The translations under genes were made by a program, and so were the position numbers. A stretch of DNA of 13,774 nt from positions 1-13,774 of the forward strand of contig CAXTJZ010000089.1 of NCBI GenBank assembly GCA_964244695.1, in the 5' to 3' direction. Of the stretch, positions 8,578-13,774 are shown one piece after another. The DNA comes from BOG-908 sp964244695. Its GTDB lineage: Bacteria; Pseudomonadota; Alphaproteobacteria; Acetobacterales; Acetobacteraceae. Numbering within the stretch: position 1 is the stretch's first letter; every line of letters begins with the position of its first letter. Below the pieces are notes generated by a model. The model had not been told where the DNA came from. It searched no databases and worked only from the letters and a program-made list of their open reading frames with translations.

Positions 8578-8795
8578 GGTGTGGGCGTGACGACCTGGCC
8601 GCCTGAGAGGTGGGCGGGCTCGTAACGGCCATGGAAGCTGCGCGCTTCACCCAGCCAGACGAGGGTACCGGCTAGGCCAGCAAGCAGCACGAGGGCGGTG
8701 AGTATGCCGCGCCTGCTCAGGCCGCGCACGCCGGAGAGCCAGGCGATGGCGAGTCCGGCTGGGATGAGCAGCAGAGCGAGGTCGGCGTAGCGCAT
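8574..8795 (-). CDS. Small two-helix membrane protein (DUF6111-like)
   Basis: The 73-residue product starting MRYADLAL has two hydrophobic segments (about 5-22 and 33-53) separated by a basic loop (RGLSRR), followed by a short tail GRYEPAHLSGGQVV. This layout and position directly upstream of cca fit the DUF6111 family of alphaproteobacteria, whose function I do not know. A longer frame starts upstream at 8936, but that extension runs through repeat arm R5 and looks artificial, so the ATG at 8795 was chosen. There is no clear Shine-Dalgarno; repeat R5 begins about 10 bp upstream. It overlaps cca by 4 bp. Confidence 0.65.
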   Translation of the reverse strand: MRYADLALLLIPAGLAIAWLSGVRGLSRRGILTALVLLAGLAGTLVWLGEARSFHGRYEPAHLSGGQVVTPTP

Positions 8796-8805
8796 GTGGG
8801 TGAAC

Positions 8806-8861
8806 GGAAGAAAGCGCTTCTTTTTTGAAAAAAAGAAGCAGAAAACTTTTATCCCGTCAGG
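8806..8861. repeat. Palindromic element R5 (solo arm)
   Basis: A single arm with an intact hairpin CTTCTTTTTTGAAAAAAAGAAG, then CAGAAAACTTTT and a remnant of the GC block (CCCGTCAGG). No partner arm follows. It lies in the divergent spacer between the DUF6111-like gene (minus) and moaD (plus). Confidence 0.88.
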
Positions 8862-8916
8862 TGCGCGTTGTAGTGGGCTCGCCGGGTCCTTGATGGCCGG
8901 CTCGAGGAGCGCGCCG

Positions 8917-9180
8917 ATGGAAAAGCCTTGCACCATCCTCTATTTCGCCTGGCTGCGCGAGAAGACGGGTCTGTCCGAAGAGAAGCTGACCCTGCCCGAC
9001 ACCGTGCGAACGGTCGGCGCGTTGGTGACGCTCCTGATGTCGCGCGGGCCCGGCTACGCCAGCGCGTTTGCAACGCCCGGGCTGGTGCGCGCGGCGGTCA
9101 ACCAGGTGTTCGTCAAACCGGAAGACGCAGTGACGCCGGGCGACGAAGTGGCGTTCTTTCCACCGGTGACCGGAGGCTGA
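8917..9180 (+). CDS. moaD: Molybdopterin synthase sulfur carrier subunit MoaD
   Basis: MoaD is a ubiquitin-like carrier whose C-terminal glycine is thiocarboxylated and supplies sulfur for molybdopterin formation by the MoaD2-MoaE2 complex. The 87-residue product has the family length, the beta-grasp pattern (ILYFAWLREKTG, then VAFFPPVTGG) and the essential C-terminal Gly-Gly. The ATG at 8917 has GAGGAG at 8904-8909 with 7 nt spacing. It is followed after 2 nt by moaE. These are the only plus-strand genes in the window; other molybdenum cofactor genes are not present here. Confidence 0.93.
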   Translation: MEKPCTILYFAWLREKTGLSEEKLTLPDTVRTVGALVTLLMSRGPGYASAFATPGLVRAAVNQVFVKPEDAVTPGDEVAFFPPVTGG

Positions 9181-9182
9181 AC

Positions 9183-9656
9183 TTGATCATAGTCCGGGTT
9201 CAGCAGCAGACGTTCGATACCGGCGCGGAGACCGCGGCGCTGGGCGAAGCCTGCCCGGAATCTGGCGCGATAGCGAGCTTCCTGGGGATCGTAAGGAGCA
9301 CGGCGGAGCGGCCGATCACCGCGCTGACGCTGGAACACTACCCTGGCATGACCGAGCGGGCCCTGAGGAACATCGCGGATGCTGCCGTCGCGCGTTTCGG
9401 TCTGCTGGGGTGCACCCTGATACACCGCTTCGGCACGCTGTATCCGGGCGAGCCGATTGTGCTGGTGCTGGCGGCGGCTTTGCATCGGCGCGCTGCCCTG
9501 GAGGGGGTGGGGTTCCTGATCGACTGGCTCAAGACGGATGCGCCGTTCTGGAAGAAGGAACATCTGCCTGGCGGTGACAGCGTCTGGGTCGAGGCGCGTC
9601 ATGAAGATGCCGCGGCTGCTTTGGCTTGGGGAAGGAAGGAAGGCCTTCTTTTTTGA
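9183..9656 (+). CDS. moaE: Molybdopterin synthase catalytic subunit MoaE, with repeat-encoded tail
   Basis: MoaE binds precursor Z (cyclic pyranopterin monophosphate) and, with MoaD, inserts the two dithiolene sulfurs. The 157-residue product shows GAIASFLGIVR (28-38), LEHYPGM (50-56), the HRR at 101-103 and the active-site segment DWLKTDAPFWKKE (114-126) with the catalytic lysines. The start is TTG at 9183, 2 nt after the moaD stop, served by GGAGG at 9172-9176, which lies inside the moaD 3' end. The final residues GRKEGLLF and the TGA stop come from the left arm of element R6, so the native end was probably near LAW at 147-149. Confidence 0.93.
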   Translation: MIIVRVQQQTFDTGAETAALGEACPESGAIASFLGIVRSTAERPITALTLEHYPGMTERALRNIADAAVARFGLLGCTLIHRFGTLYPGEPIVLVLAAALHRRAALEGVGFLIDWLKTDAPFWKKEHLPGGDSVWVEARHEDAAAALAWGRKEGLLF

Positions 9657-9765
9657 AAAAAGAAGCAAACAACTTTTGCTTCCCGCCGGCGGGTGTTTCA
9701 GCAGCCGCCGGAGAGGAGCAAAAGTTTTTTGGTCCTTTCTTTCAAAAAAGGACTGCTTGCTTACT
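9631..9765. repeat. Palindromic element R6 (full copy between convergent genes)
   Basis: A full copy with a left arm (about 9631-9690), a centre with GTTTCAGCAG, and a right arm (about 9712-9765). The right hairpin is the GTCC/GGAC type with one G-T wobble. The inner stem (ACTTTTGC...CCGGCGG against its partner) has about three mismatches. It provides the moaE stop and sits at the stop of the convergent downstream gene, a setting that suits a bidirectional terminator. Confidence 0.9.
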
Positions 9766-10102
9766 TGGCTTCAGCTTCAGCGGTCTCAGACTCGGCAGCG
9801 TGGGACAGCGCCTCGCCCAGCGCCTTTACCTTCTCGCCGTTCTTGCCTTCGGCCTTGCCGGCGAGCGTCACTGTCTCCTTGCCGAGCTTGGCGACGAGCT
9901 TGCGGATCGCTTCGCCATCCAGTTCCTTGGCATGCAGGTGCTTCTTCAGGTTTTCGAGATCCTTCACGATCGCCTTCGCACCTGGCGAGTCGAGCTTCTC
10001 GAGAGTGGTCTCCCAGCCTTCAATGTTCTTGACGGCGGCGCTGACGGTCATGCTCTTCACGCCGTCCTTGATGTGCTTGATGGTCGCGTCAAACTGCGGC
10101 AT
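9761..10102 (-). CDS. Small lysine/alanine-rich helical protein, unknown function
   Basis: I do not recognise this gene. The 113-residue product is predicted to be almost wholly helical, with amphipathic Lys/Glu/Leu patterns (VKDLENLKKHLHAKELDGEA at 46-65), no membrane segment and no signal peptide. The C-terminal tail is Ala/Glu-rich. The ATG at 10102 has AGGAG at 10113-10109 with 6 nt spacing, so it is very likely a real gene. The stop TAA lies in the edge motif of element R6. It resembles small cytoplasmic structural or DNA-associated helical proteins in composition only; no function is claimed. Confidence 0.75.
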   Translation of the reverse strand: MPQFDATIKHIKDGVKSMTVSAAVKNIEGWETTLEKLDSPGAKAIVKDLENLKKHLHAKELDGEAIRKLVAKLGKETVTLAGKAEGKNGEKVKALGEALSHAAESETAEAEAK

Positions 10103-10127
10103 CTGCTGCTCCTGTCTGTAGGTTGGC

Positions 10128-10143
10128 CACGCCGGCTGGCGTG
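10128..10143 (-). other. Short hairpin upstream of the helical protein gene
   Basis: CACGCC-GGCT-GGCGTG is a perfect 6-bp stem with a 4-nt loop, 25 nt upstream of the ATG at 10102 and after the stop of the membrane protein gene. No T-run follows, so it does not look like a standard terminator. It may be chance. Confidence 0.25.
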
Positions 10144-10222
10144 TCAGTTGCGCAAGCGGTCTGCCGGGCGATCGGTTGCCGTTTCAAATTTCCAATGCTG
10201 GGTCTTGACGGATCGGCGCGCG

Positions 10223-10858
10223 CTACCGCGCAGGCGGGGCGTCCTGGGCGGGAAACAAAGATGACGGGTCCAGATGCGAGTTGTGTCCGGCCAGCAGCAG
10301 CGGGAGCTGCAGGATGGCACCAGTGCCGAAGACCACGCACAGCATGACGATGGCAGCACGGCCGGCGGAGATCTGCAGCGCATGGCGGGCCGCGAACCAG
10401 TGGAACCACAGCGTATAGGTAGCCAGCAGGCCGAGCAGCAGACGCGCCGCTTCCTCCTGCGAAAGGCCGAGCAATGTGCTGGCGCTCGCGAACGGCAGCA
10501 GCAGCATGATGGCGGCCAGCATGAGCCATTGCGCGCAGTTCAGCACGTTCGCGTACAGCGCCCAGTGCTGCCGGCGGTCCCACACACGGCAGAAAATGTC
10601 GGCGATGATGGCGGGTGCCAGCAGGTTGCAGACGGCGAGCAGGAAGAAGGCGGCGGCCGGCCAGGGATGGCCTGACCAGGCGAGCACGCCGGAGAGCACG
10701 ATCAGCAGGCCTAGCCAGGGTGCGAGGCTGGCGAGGTAGGCATCCGCATTGCCGCCGAACTGGGCAAAGCCGGCGGGGCGTCCGGTGCCTATCAGCAAAA
10801 GGCCGAGCGCCAGGCGGCCGTTGGGGCGCGGCTTCTTGGTTGGTTCTGGGTCTGTCAT
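10223..10858 (-). CDS. Multi-pass membrane protein, unknown function
   Basis: The 211-residue product from ATG 10858 begins with a hydrophilic MTDPEPTKKPRPNGR segment and has about six hydrophobic stretches, including GRLALGLLLIGTG, WLGLLIVLSGVLAWS, AAAFFLLAVCNLLAPAII, WLMLAAIMLLLPFAS and AAIVMLCVVFGTGAILQL. No catalytic motif or known family stands out. A longer frame beginning upstream at 10957 translates repeat arm R7 and was rejected as the start. There is no clear Shine-Dalgarno: R7 begins about 4 bp upstream of the ATG. Its role cannot be inferred from the neighbours. Confidence 0.65.
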   Translation of the reverse strand: MTDPEPTKKPRPNGRLALGLLLIGTGRPAGFAQFGGNADAYLASLAPWLGLLIVLSGVLAWSGHPWPAAAFFLLAVCNLLAPAIIADIFCRVWDRRQHWALYANVLNCAQWLMLAAIMLLLPFASASTLLGLSQEEAARLLLGLLATYTLWFHWFAARHALQISAGRAAIVMLCVVFGTGAILQLPLLLAGHNSHLDPSSLFPAQDAPPAR

Positions 10859-10861
10859 CGG

Positions 10862-10925
10862 GATAAGGAAGAAAGCACTTCTTTTTTGAAAAAAAGAAGC
10901 AAAAAACTTTGCTCCTCGCCGGCGC
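10862..10925. repeat. Palindromic element R7 (solo arm)
   Basis: A single arm starting ATAAGGAAGAAAG, with an intact CTTC-T6-GA-A7-GAAG hairpin, then CAAAAAACTTTGCTCC and a GC block CGCCGGCG. No inverted partner follows in the 150 bp before dapE. It abuts the start of the membrane protein gene. The remaining spacer, 10926-11067, shows no gene or RNA that I can recognise. Confidence 0.88.
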
Positions 10926-11067
10926 GCAACCTTCGACGCCGCACATCCGATCCGCACGAAACCGTGCCGCCGGCCTGCAGGTCTAGTGGCGTCGCCTTCG
11001 CTGGGTATTCCTGGTGCAACCTCTTGCTCGCGTCCGGCGACCGGAAAGGCAAACCGATCCGGGCAGC

Positions 11068-11099
11068 CTCAAGGCAGAAAATCCTTAAGGCAGAAAATC
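11068..11099. repeat. 16-bp tandem duplication at the dapE stop
   Basis: CTCAAGGCAGAAAATC (11068-11083) is followed directly by CTTAAGGCAGAAAATC (11084-11099), differing at one base. The second copy contains the dapE stop (TAA at 11087-11085). It is probably a slippage duplication just past the gene end. Confidence 0.85.
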
Positions 11100-12224
11100 G
11101 CGGAGCACCGCCGCATAGACTTCTGTCAGCGCGTGCAGGTCCGCCAGCGGCACATGCTCGTTCGTCTTGTGCATGGTGGCGCCCACCAGGCCGAACTCCG
11201 CCACCGGGCAATAACAGGCGATGAAGCGTGCGTCCGACGTGCCGCCCCCCGTGTCCAGCGCCGGCCGGCGCCCTATCGTGCGTTCAATGATATTGGCCAG
11301 GCGCTCGCCTAGCGGGCCGGCAGTGAGAAACGCCTCACCGCTGATTGTTGTGGTGACGGCCGCACCCGGGCAGTGGCGCGCGACAGTCTCCTCCAGCCAG
11401 GCGGCCGAGCCGGCGCCGGTGTGGACGTCGTTGAAGCGGTTGTTCAGGCGGGCGTTGGCCTGGGCAGGGATGACGTTGAACGCCGGGTTGCCGACGTCGA
11501 TGGAGGTGATCTGGAGCGAGGAGGGCTCGAAGGCCGCCGTGCCGTGATCCAGCGTGTGCGCGGACAATTCGGCCAGAACTGCCACGAGCGGATGCAGGGG
11601 ATTGGCCGCGCGATGCGGGTAGGCGACGTGGCCCTGTGTGCCGTGCGCAACAATGGTGGCGTTTAGGCTGCCACGGCGGCCGATCTTCACGATCTCGCCC
11701 AAGGTTGTGGGGTTTGTCGGTTCGCCGACGAGACAGGCGTCCGGGATGTGGCCGTGCGCCTGCATCCATTCGAGCACGCGCACGGTGCCGTCGGTGGCGG
11801 GGCCTTCCTCGTCGCCGGTGATGAGAAGGCTGATGGAGCCGCGCGGCGGGCCGGCGGCGAGGTGTCTGGCGGCGGATGCGGCGAAAGCGGCAATGGCGCC
11901 CTTCATGTCCGCGGCGCCGCGGCCGTACAGACGGTCCTCATCGATGTGTGCGGAAAAAGGCGGGTGGCGCCAGCCGTCGCCGGGCGGCACCACGTCCGTG
12001 TGGCCGGCGAAGCAGAAATGCGGGCCGGCGGTGCCTATGCGGGCGAACAGGTTGGGCGTCTGGCCGAACGGCAGATGCGTGACGGTGAAACCGAGCGCAT
12101 GCAGGTATGCGGCAAGCGTGGCCTGGGCGCCGGCATCCGCTGGCGTGACGGAAGCGTGGCGCAGGAGGGCTTGGCAGAGGGGAACTGGGTTGGTGATGCG
12201 TATGGTCCGTAAGTGAGAAAGCAA
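11085..12224 (-). CDS. dapE: Succinyl-diaminopimelate desuccinylase
   Basis: DapE removes succinate from N-succinyl-LL-diaminopimelate in the pathway to meso-diaminopimelate and lysine. It is a dinuclear zinc M20-family enzyme. Visible motifs: GHTDVVPPG (74-82) with metal ligand H75 and catalytic D77; GRGAADMKG (101-109) with bridging D106; TGDEEG (136-141) with the catalytic and metal-binding glutamates; GEPT (167-170); GGGTSDARF; and ATMHKTNEHVP near the C-terminus with the last histidine ligand. The length is normal. The start is odd: the only usable codon in frame is TTG at 12224, which lies in the edge of palindromic element R8, and there is no Shine-Dalgarno. Family members usually begin about 10 residues later, near ITNPVPL, where no ATG, GTG or TTG exists. 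Confidence 0.94.
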   Translation of the reverse strand: MLSHLRTIRITNPVPLCQALLRHASVTPADAGAQATLAAYLHALGFTVTHLPFGQTPNLFARIGTAGPHFCFAGHTDVVPPGDGWRHPPFSAHIDEDRLYGRGAADMKGAIAAFAASAARHLAAGPPRGSISLLITGDEEGPATDGTVRVLEWMQAHGHIPDACLVGEPTNPTTLGEIVKIGRRGSLNATIVAHGTQGHVAYPHRAANPLHPLVAVLAELSAHTLDHGTAAFEPSSLQITSIDVGNPAFNVIPAQANARLNNRFNDVHTGAGSAAWLEETVARHCPGAAVTTTISGEAFLTAGPLGERLANIIERTIGRRPALDTGGGTSDARFIACYCPVAEFGLVGATMHKTNEHVPLADLHALTEVYAAVLRDFLP

Positions 12225-12357
12225 GCAGTCCTTTTTTGAAAAAAAGGACCAAAAAACTTTTGCTCCGCTGTCGCGAGCCTAGGGGACGGAGTCCGCGTCA
12301 GCGGAGTCAAAAGTTTTTTGCTTCTTTTTTTCAAAAAAGATGGCCTTGCTTCCTTAT
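12211..12357. repeat. Palindromic element R8 (full copy between agmatinase-like gene and dapE)
   Basis: A full copy with a left arm (about 12211-12275, GTCC/GGAC hairpin) and a right arm (about 12296-12357, hairpin with one mismatch at the CATC end). The inner stem carries CTCCGCTG on both sides with small differences. The centre (AGCCTAGGGGACGGAG) is unlike the GTTTCAGCAG centre of R2, R3 and R6. Its left edge overlaps the first codons assigned to dapE. Confidence 0.9.
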
Positions 12358-12395
12358 CTGCGTGATCATGGAACGCGCAATGGTACGAAGACTGC

Positions 12396-13304
12396 CTATG
12401 CGCCGGACGCGAAGCTCGCGCCGGCAAGCACAAGGTATTCCCAGACGATGGTAGCCGCGGCCAGCGCGGTGATCTCCGCGTTGTCGTAGGCCGGCGCCAC
12501 TTCGACCACGTCCATGCCGGCCCAGACGATGCCGCCAAGCCGTCGCAGGATGGCCTGGATCTGCCAGGATGCCAGGCCGCCTATCTCGGGCGTGCCGGTG
12601 CCGGGCGCAAAAGCGGGGTCCAGCGCGTCGATGTCGAAGGTGAGGTAGGCGGGCCCGCTGCCGGCGATGTCCGAGATGCGCAGGGCGGCAGCAATGGTGC
12701 CCATCTCGTGGATATCCTGAGCCGTCAGGATGGTCACGCCCTGCGCCAGCGTCCAGTCCCACACGTCGCGCTGCACGGGCGAGCGGATGCCAAGCTGGAT
12801 CATCCTCCTGGGATCGACGATCCCCTCGCGTATCGCGTGATAGAACGGCGAGCCGTGTCCGAAGGCCTGGCCGAAGCTGTCCGGCCAGGTGTCCACATGC
12901 GCGTCGAAATGCACCAGCGCCAAAGGCCGGCCACGCTTGGCGGCAAGCGCGCGCAGCAGTGGCAGGGTGATCCCGTGCTCGCCGCCCAGCACGATCAGGT
13001 GCTCGCTCGCCGCGGCCTGGTGCTGGATCAGCGTAAGGCTCGCCTGTATGTCGCCGAGCGCGACGGCGAAATCGCCGATGTCGGCCACCGAAAGGGTCAC
13101 AGGGTCGCGCCAGGTCACGGGGTGGGCGCCATCGACCAGCATGCGGCTGGCGTGGCGTATCGCGTGCGGCCCGAAGCGGGCGCCGCTGCGATTTGTGGTG
13201 CCGATGTCGAGCGGGATGCCGGCGATGTGGAAATGTGCCGCTTCCCGCCGGCGCGTGAGCCCCAGGAACGCGTGTGGCGTGGCGAAGGTCGGCGTGCCGG
13301 CCAC
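12396..13304 (-). CDS. speB: Agmatinase-family ureohydrolase
   Basis: Agmatinase hydrolyses agmatine to putrescine and urea; related enzymes act on other guanidino compounds. The 302-residue product has the full manganese site: GGEH (H110), HFDAHVDTW (D134, H136, D138) and FDIDALDPAFAPGTGTPE (D224, D226). It also has the agmatinase-like HGSPF at 150-154, GIRS at 172-175 and MDVVEVAPAYD at 264-274. The start is GTG at 13304, 7 nt after the stop of the upstream membrane gene, with a weak Shine-Dalgarno. The two genes probably form an operon. Agmatine is the best guess for the substrate, but guanidinobutyrate or a similar compound cannot be excluded, and no arginine decarboxylase gene is nearby to support the pathway. 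Confidence 0.82.
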   Translation of the reverse strand: MAGTPTFATPHAFLGLTRRREAAHFHIAGIPLDIGTTNRSGARFGPHAIRHASRMLVDGAHPVTWRDPVTLSVADIGDFAVALGDIQASLTLIQHQAAASEHLIVLGGEHGITLPLLRALAAKRGRPLALVHFDAHVDTWPDSFGQAFGHGSPFYHAIREGIVDPRRMIQLGIRSPVQRDVWDWTLAQGVTILTAQDIHEMGTIAAALRISDIAGSGPAYLTFDIDALDPAFAPGTGTPEIGGLASWQIQAILRRLGGIVWAGMDVVEVAPAYDNAEITALAAATIVWEYLVLAGASFASGA

Positions 13305-13311
13305 GCTGTGC

Positions 13312-13701
13312 CTAGTACAACATGGTCAGATAGGTCACGAGAAGCGTGTAGCCGGTAACACCCAGCATACCGTGGCCGGCTATCAGCGCCAGCGGAATAG
13401 GCCGCCTGCGTATCTGGAACATCAGCATCGTCAACCCTGCCACGGCGGCGCCTGCGACCAGCGCGCCAGAGAAGATGCCGAACCCGCCCGCCCCCATGCG
13501 CACGGCTCGCGCTGTGGGCACCCCGAAGCGCAGCGCGAGGACGAGAACCACGAAGCCCACGAGCGCTGTGGCGCCATGCGCCAGCCCGCGCCAGTTGACG
13601 CCGATCGTCTGCGGCTCTTCGAGCATCAGCACCTGTGCGCCGAGCCAGCCGCCAGCGACGACGGCGATGCCGAGTATTCCTATGGCCCAGAGAAGCAGCA
13701 T
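13312..13701 (-). CDS. Four-helix membrane protein, unknown function
   Basis: The 129-residue product has four hydrophobic segments: LLLWAIGILGIAVVAGGWLG (2-21), HGATALVGFVVLVLALRFG (42-60), GFGIFSGALVAGAAVAGLTM (73-92) and the C-terminal IPLALIAGHGMLGVTGYTLL region. It has no signal for cleavage and no known motif. The ATG at 13701 has AAGGAA at 13711-13706. It lies 7 nt upstream of the agmatinase-like gene and is likely co-transcribed; the link in function is unknown. Confidence 0.72.
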   Translation of the reverse strand: MLLLWAIGILGIAVVAGGWLGAQVLMLEEPQTIGVNWRGLAHGATALVGFVVLVLALRFGVPTARAVRMGAGGFGIFSGALVAGAAVAGLTMLMFQIRRRPIPLALIAGHGMLGVTGYTLLVTYLTMLY

Positions 13702-13708
13702 GCGTTTC

Positions 13709-13774
13709 CTTATCTAGGCAGGAAGAAAGGCCTTCTTTTTTGAAAAAAAGAAGCAAAAAACTTTTGACTCCGCT
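13709..13774. repeat. Palindromic element R9 (cut by the window end)
   Basis: A left arm with intact CTTCTTTTTTGAAAAAAAGAAG hairpin, CAAAAAACTTTTG and the start of the GC block (ACTCCGCT). The window ends inside the element, so whether a second arm follows cannot be seen. It lies just upstream of the four-helix membrane protein gene. Confidence 0.85.

Noticed and set aside
8796..8936. N-terminal extension of the DUF6111-like protein to 120 residues
   Set aside because: The added part is a translation of repeat arm R5 and overlaps the moaD start; the membrane protein begins sensibly at 8795.
9054..9668. 204-codon minus-strand ORF opposite moaD-moaE
   Set aside because: The plus-strand genes have clear Shine-Dalgarno sequences and catalytic motifs; the antisense frame starts in repeat R6 and has low-complexity arginine-rich content.
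10926..11067. tRNA or small RNA gene between R7 and dapE
   Set aside because: Several short inverted repeats exist, but no cloverleaf, T-loop consensus or terminator could be assembled.

Overview
The window looks like a chromosomal segment of a high-GC alphaproteobacterium, most likely an acetic acid bacterium or a relative (Acetobacteraceae). This rests on protein flavour (BamB next to a TPR membrane protein, a DUF6111-like gene next to cca, nrdR-ribD-ribE) and on the AT-rich palindromic repeats between genes. The taxonomic call is inference; no rRNA or tRNA gene is visible to support it.

Layout, left to right. At 155-2509 (minus) lies nrdR-ribD-ribE: a regulator of ribonucleotide reductase followed by two riboflavin enzymes. 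At 2654-4444 (minus) is a complete ABC exporter half-transporter, preceded by a 17-codon ORF with a strong Shine-Dalgarno. At 4576-5041 is a gene-poor stretch with a broken YciI-like relic. At 5042-7239 (minus) a TPR membrane protein and the outer-membrane assembly lipoprotein BamB overlap by 4 bp. At 7369-8795 (minus) a small membrane protein overlaps the CCA-adding enzyme. At 8917-9656 (plus, the only plus-strand genes) are moaD-moaE, the two subunits of molybdopterin synthase. At 9761-10858 (minus) are a small helical protein and a multi-pass membrane protein, both of unknown function. At 11085-12224 (minus) is dapE (lysine/peptidoglycan precursor synthesis). At 12396-13701 (minus) are an agmatinase-family ureohydrolase and a four-helix membrane protein.

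The genes are mostly ordinary housekeeping functions. The striking feature is a family of palindromic elements: five complete two-armed copies, three solo arms, and one copy cut by the window end. They sit at nearly every gene boundary. Each arm holds its own hairpin (CTTC-T6-GA-A6-GAAG type), and a full copy folds into a long GC-rich stem flanked by A and T runs, like a bidirectional terminator. Variant arms carry paired base changes that keep the hairpin. The elements touch coding sequence: they encode the last 20 residues of RibD and the tail of MoaE, sit at the stop codons of ribE, bamB and a small gene, hold the only usable start found for dapE, and abut the ATG of nrdR with no Shine-Dalgarno between. 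A second repeat family, present as an inverted pair at 7271-7416, encodes the last residues of the CCA-adding enzyme.

I found no CRISPR array, transposase, prophage, toxin-antitoxin pair or defence system, and no clear new multi-gene system. The repeat family and its effect on gene ends are the best candidates for something under-described.
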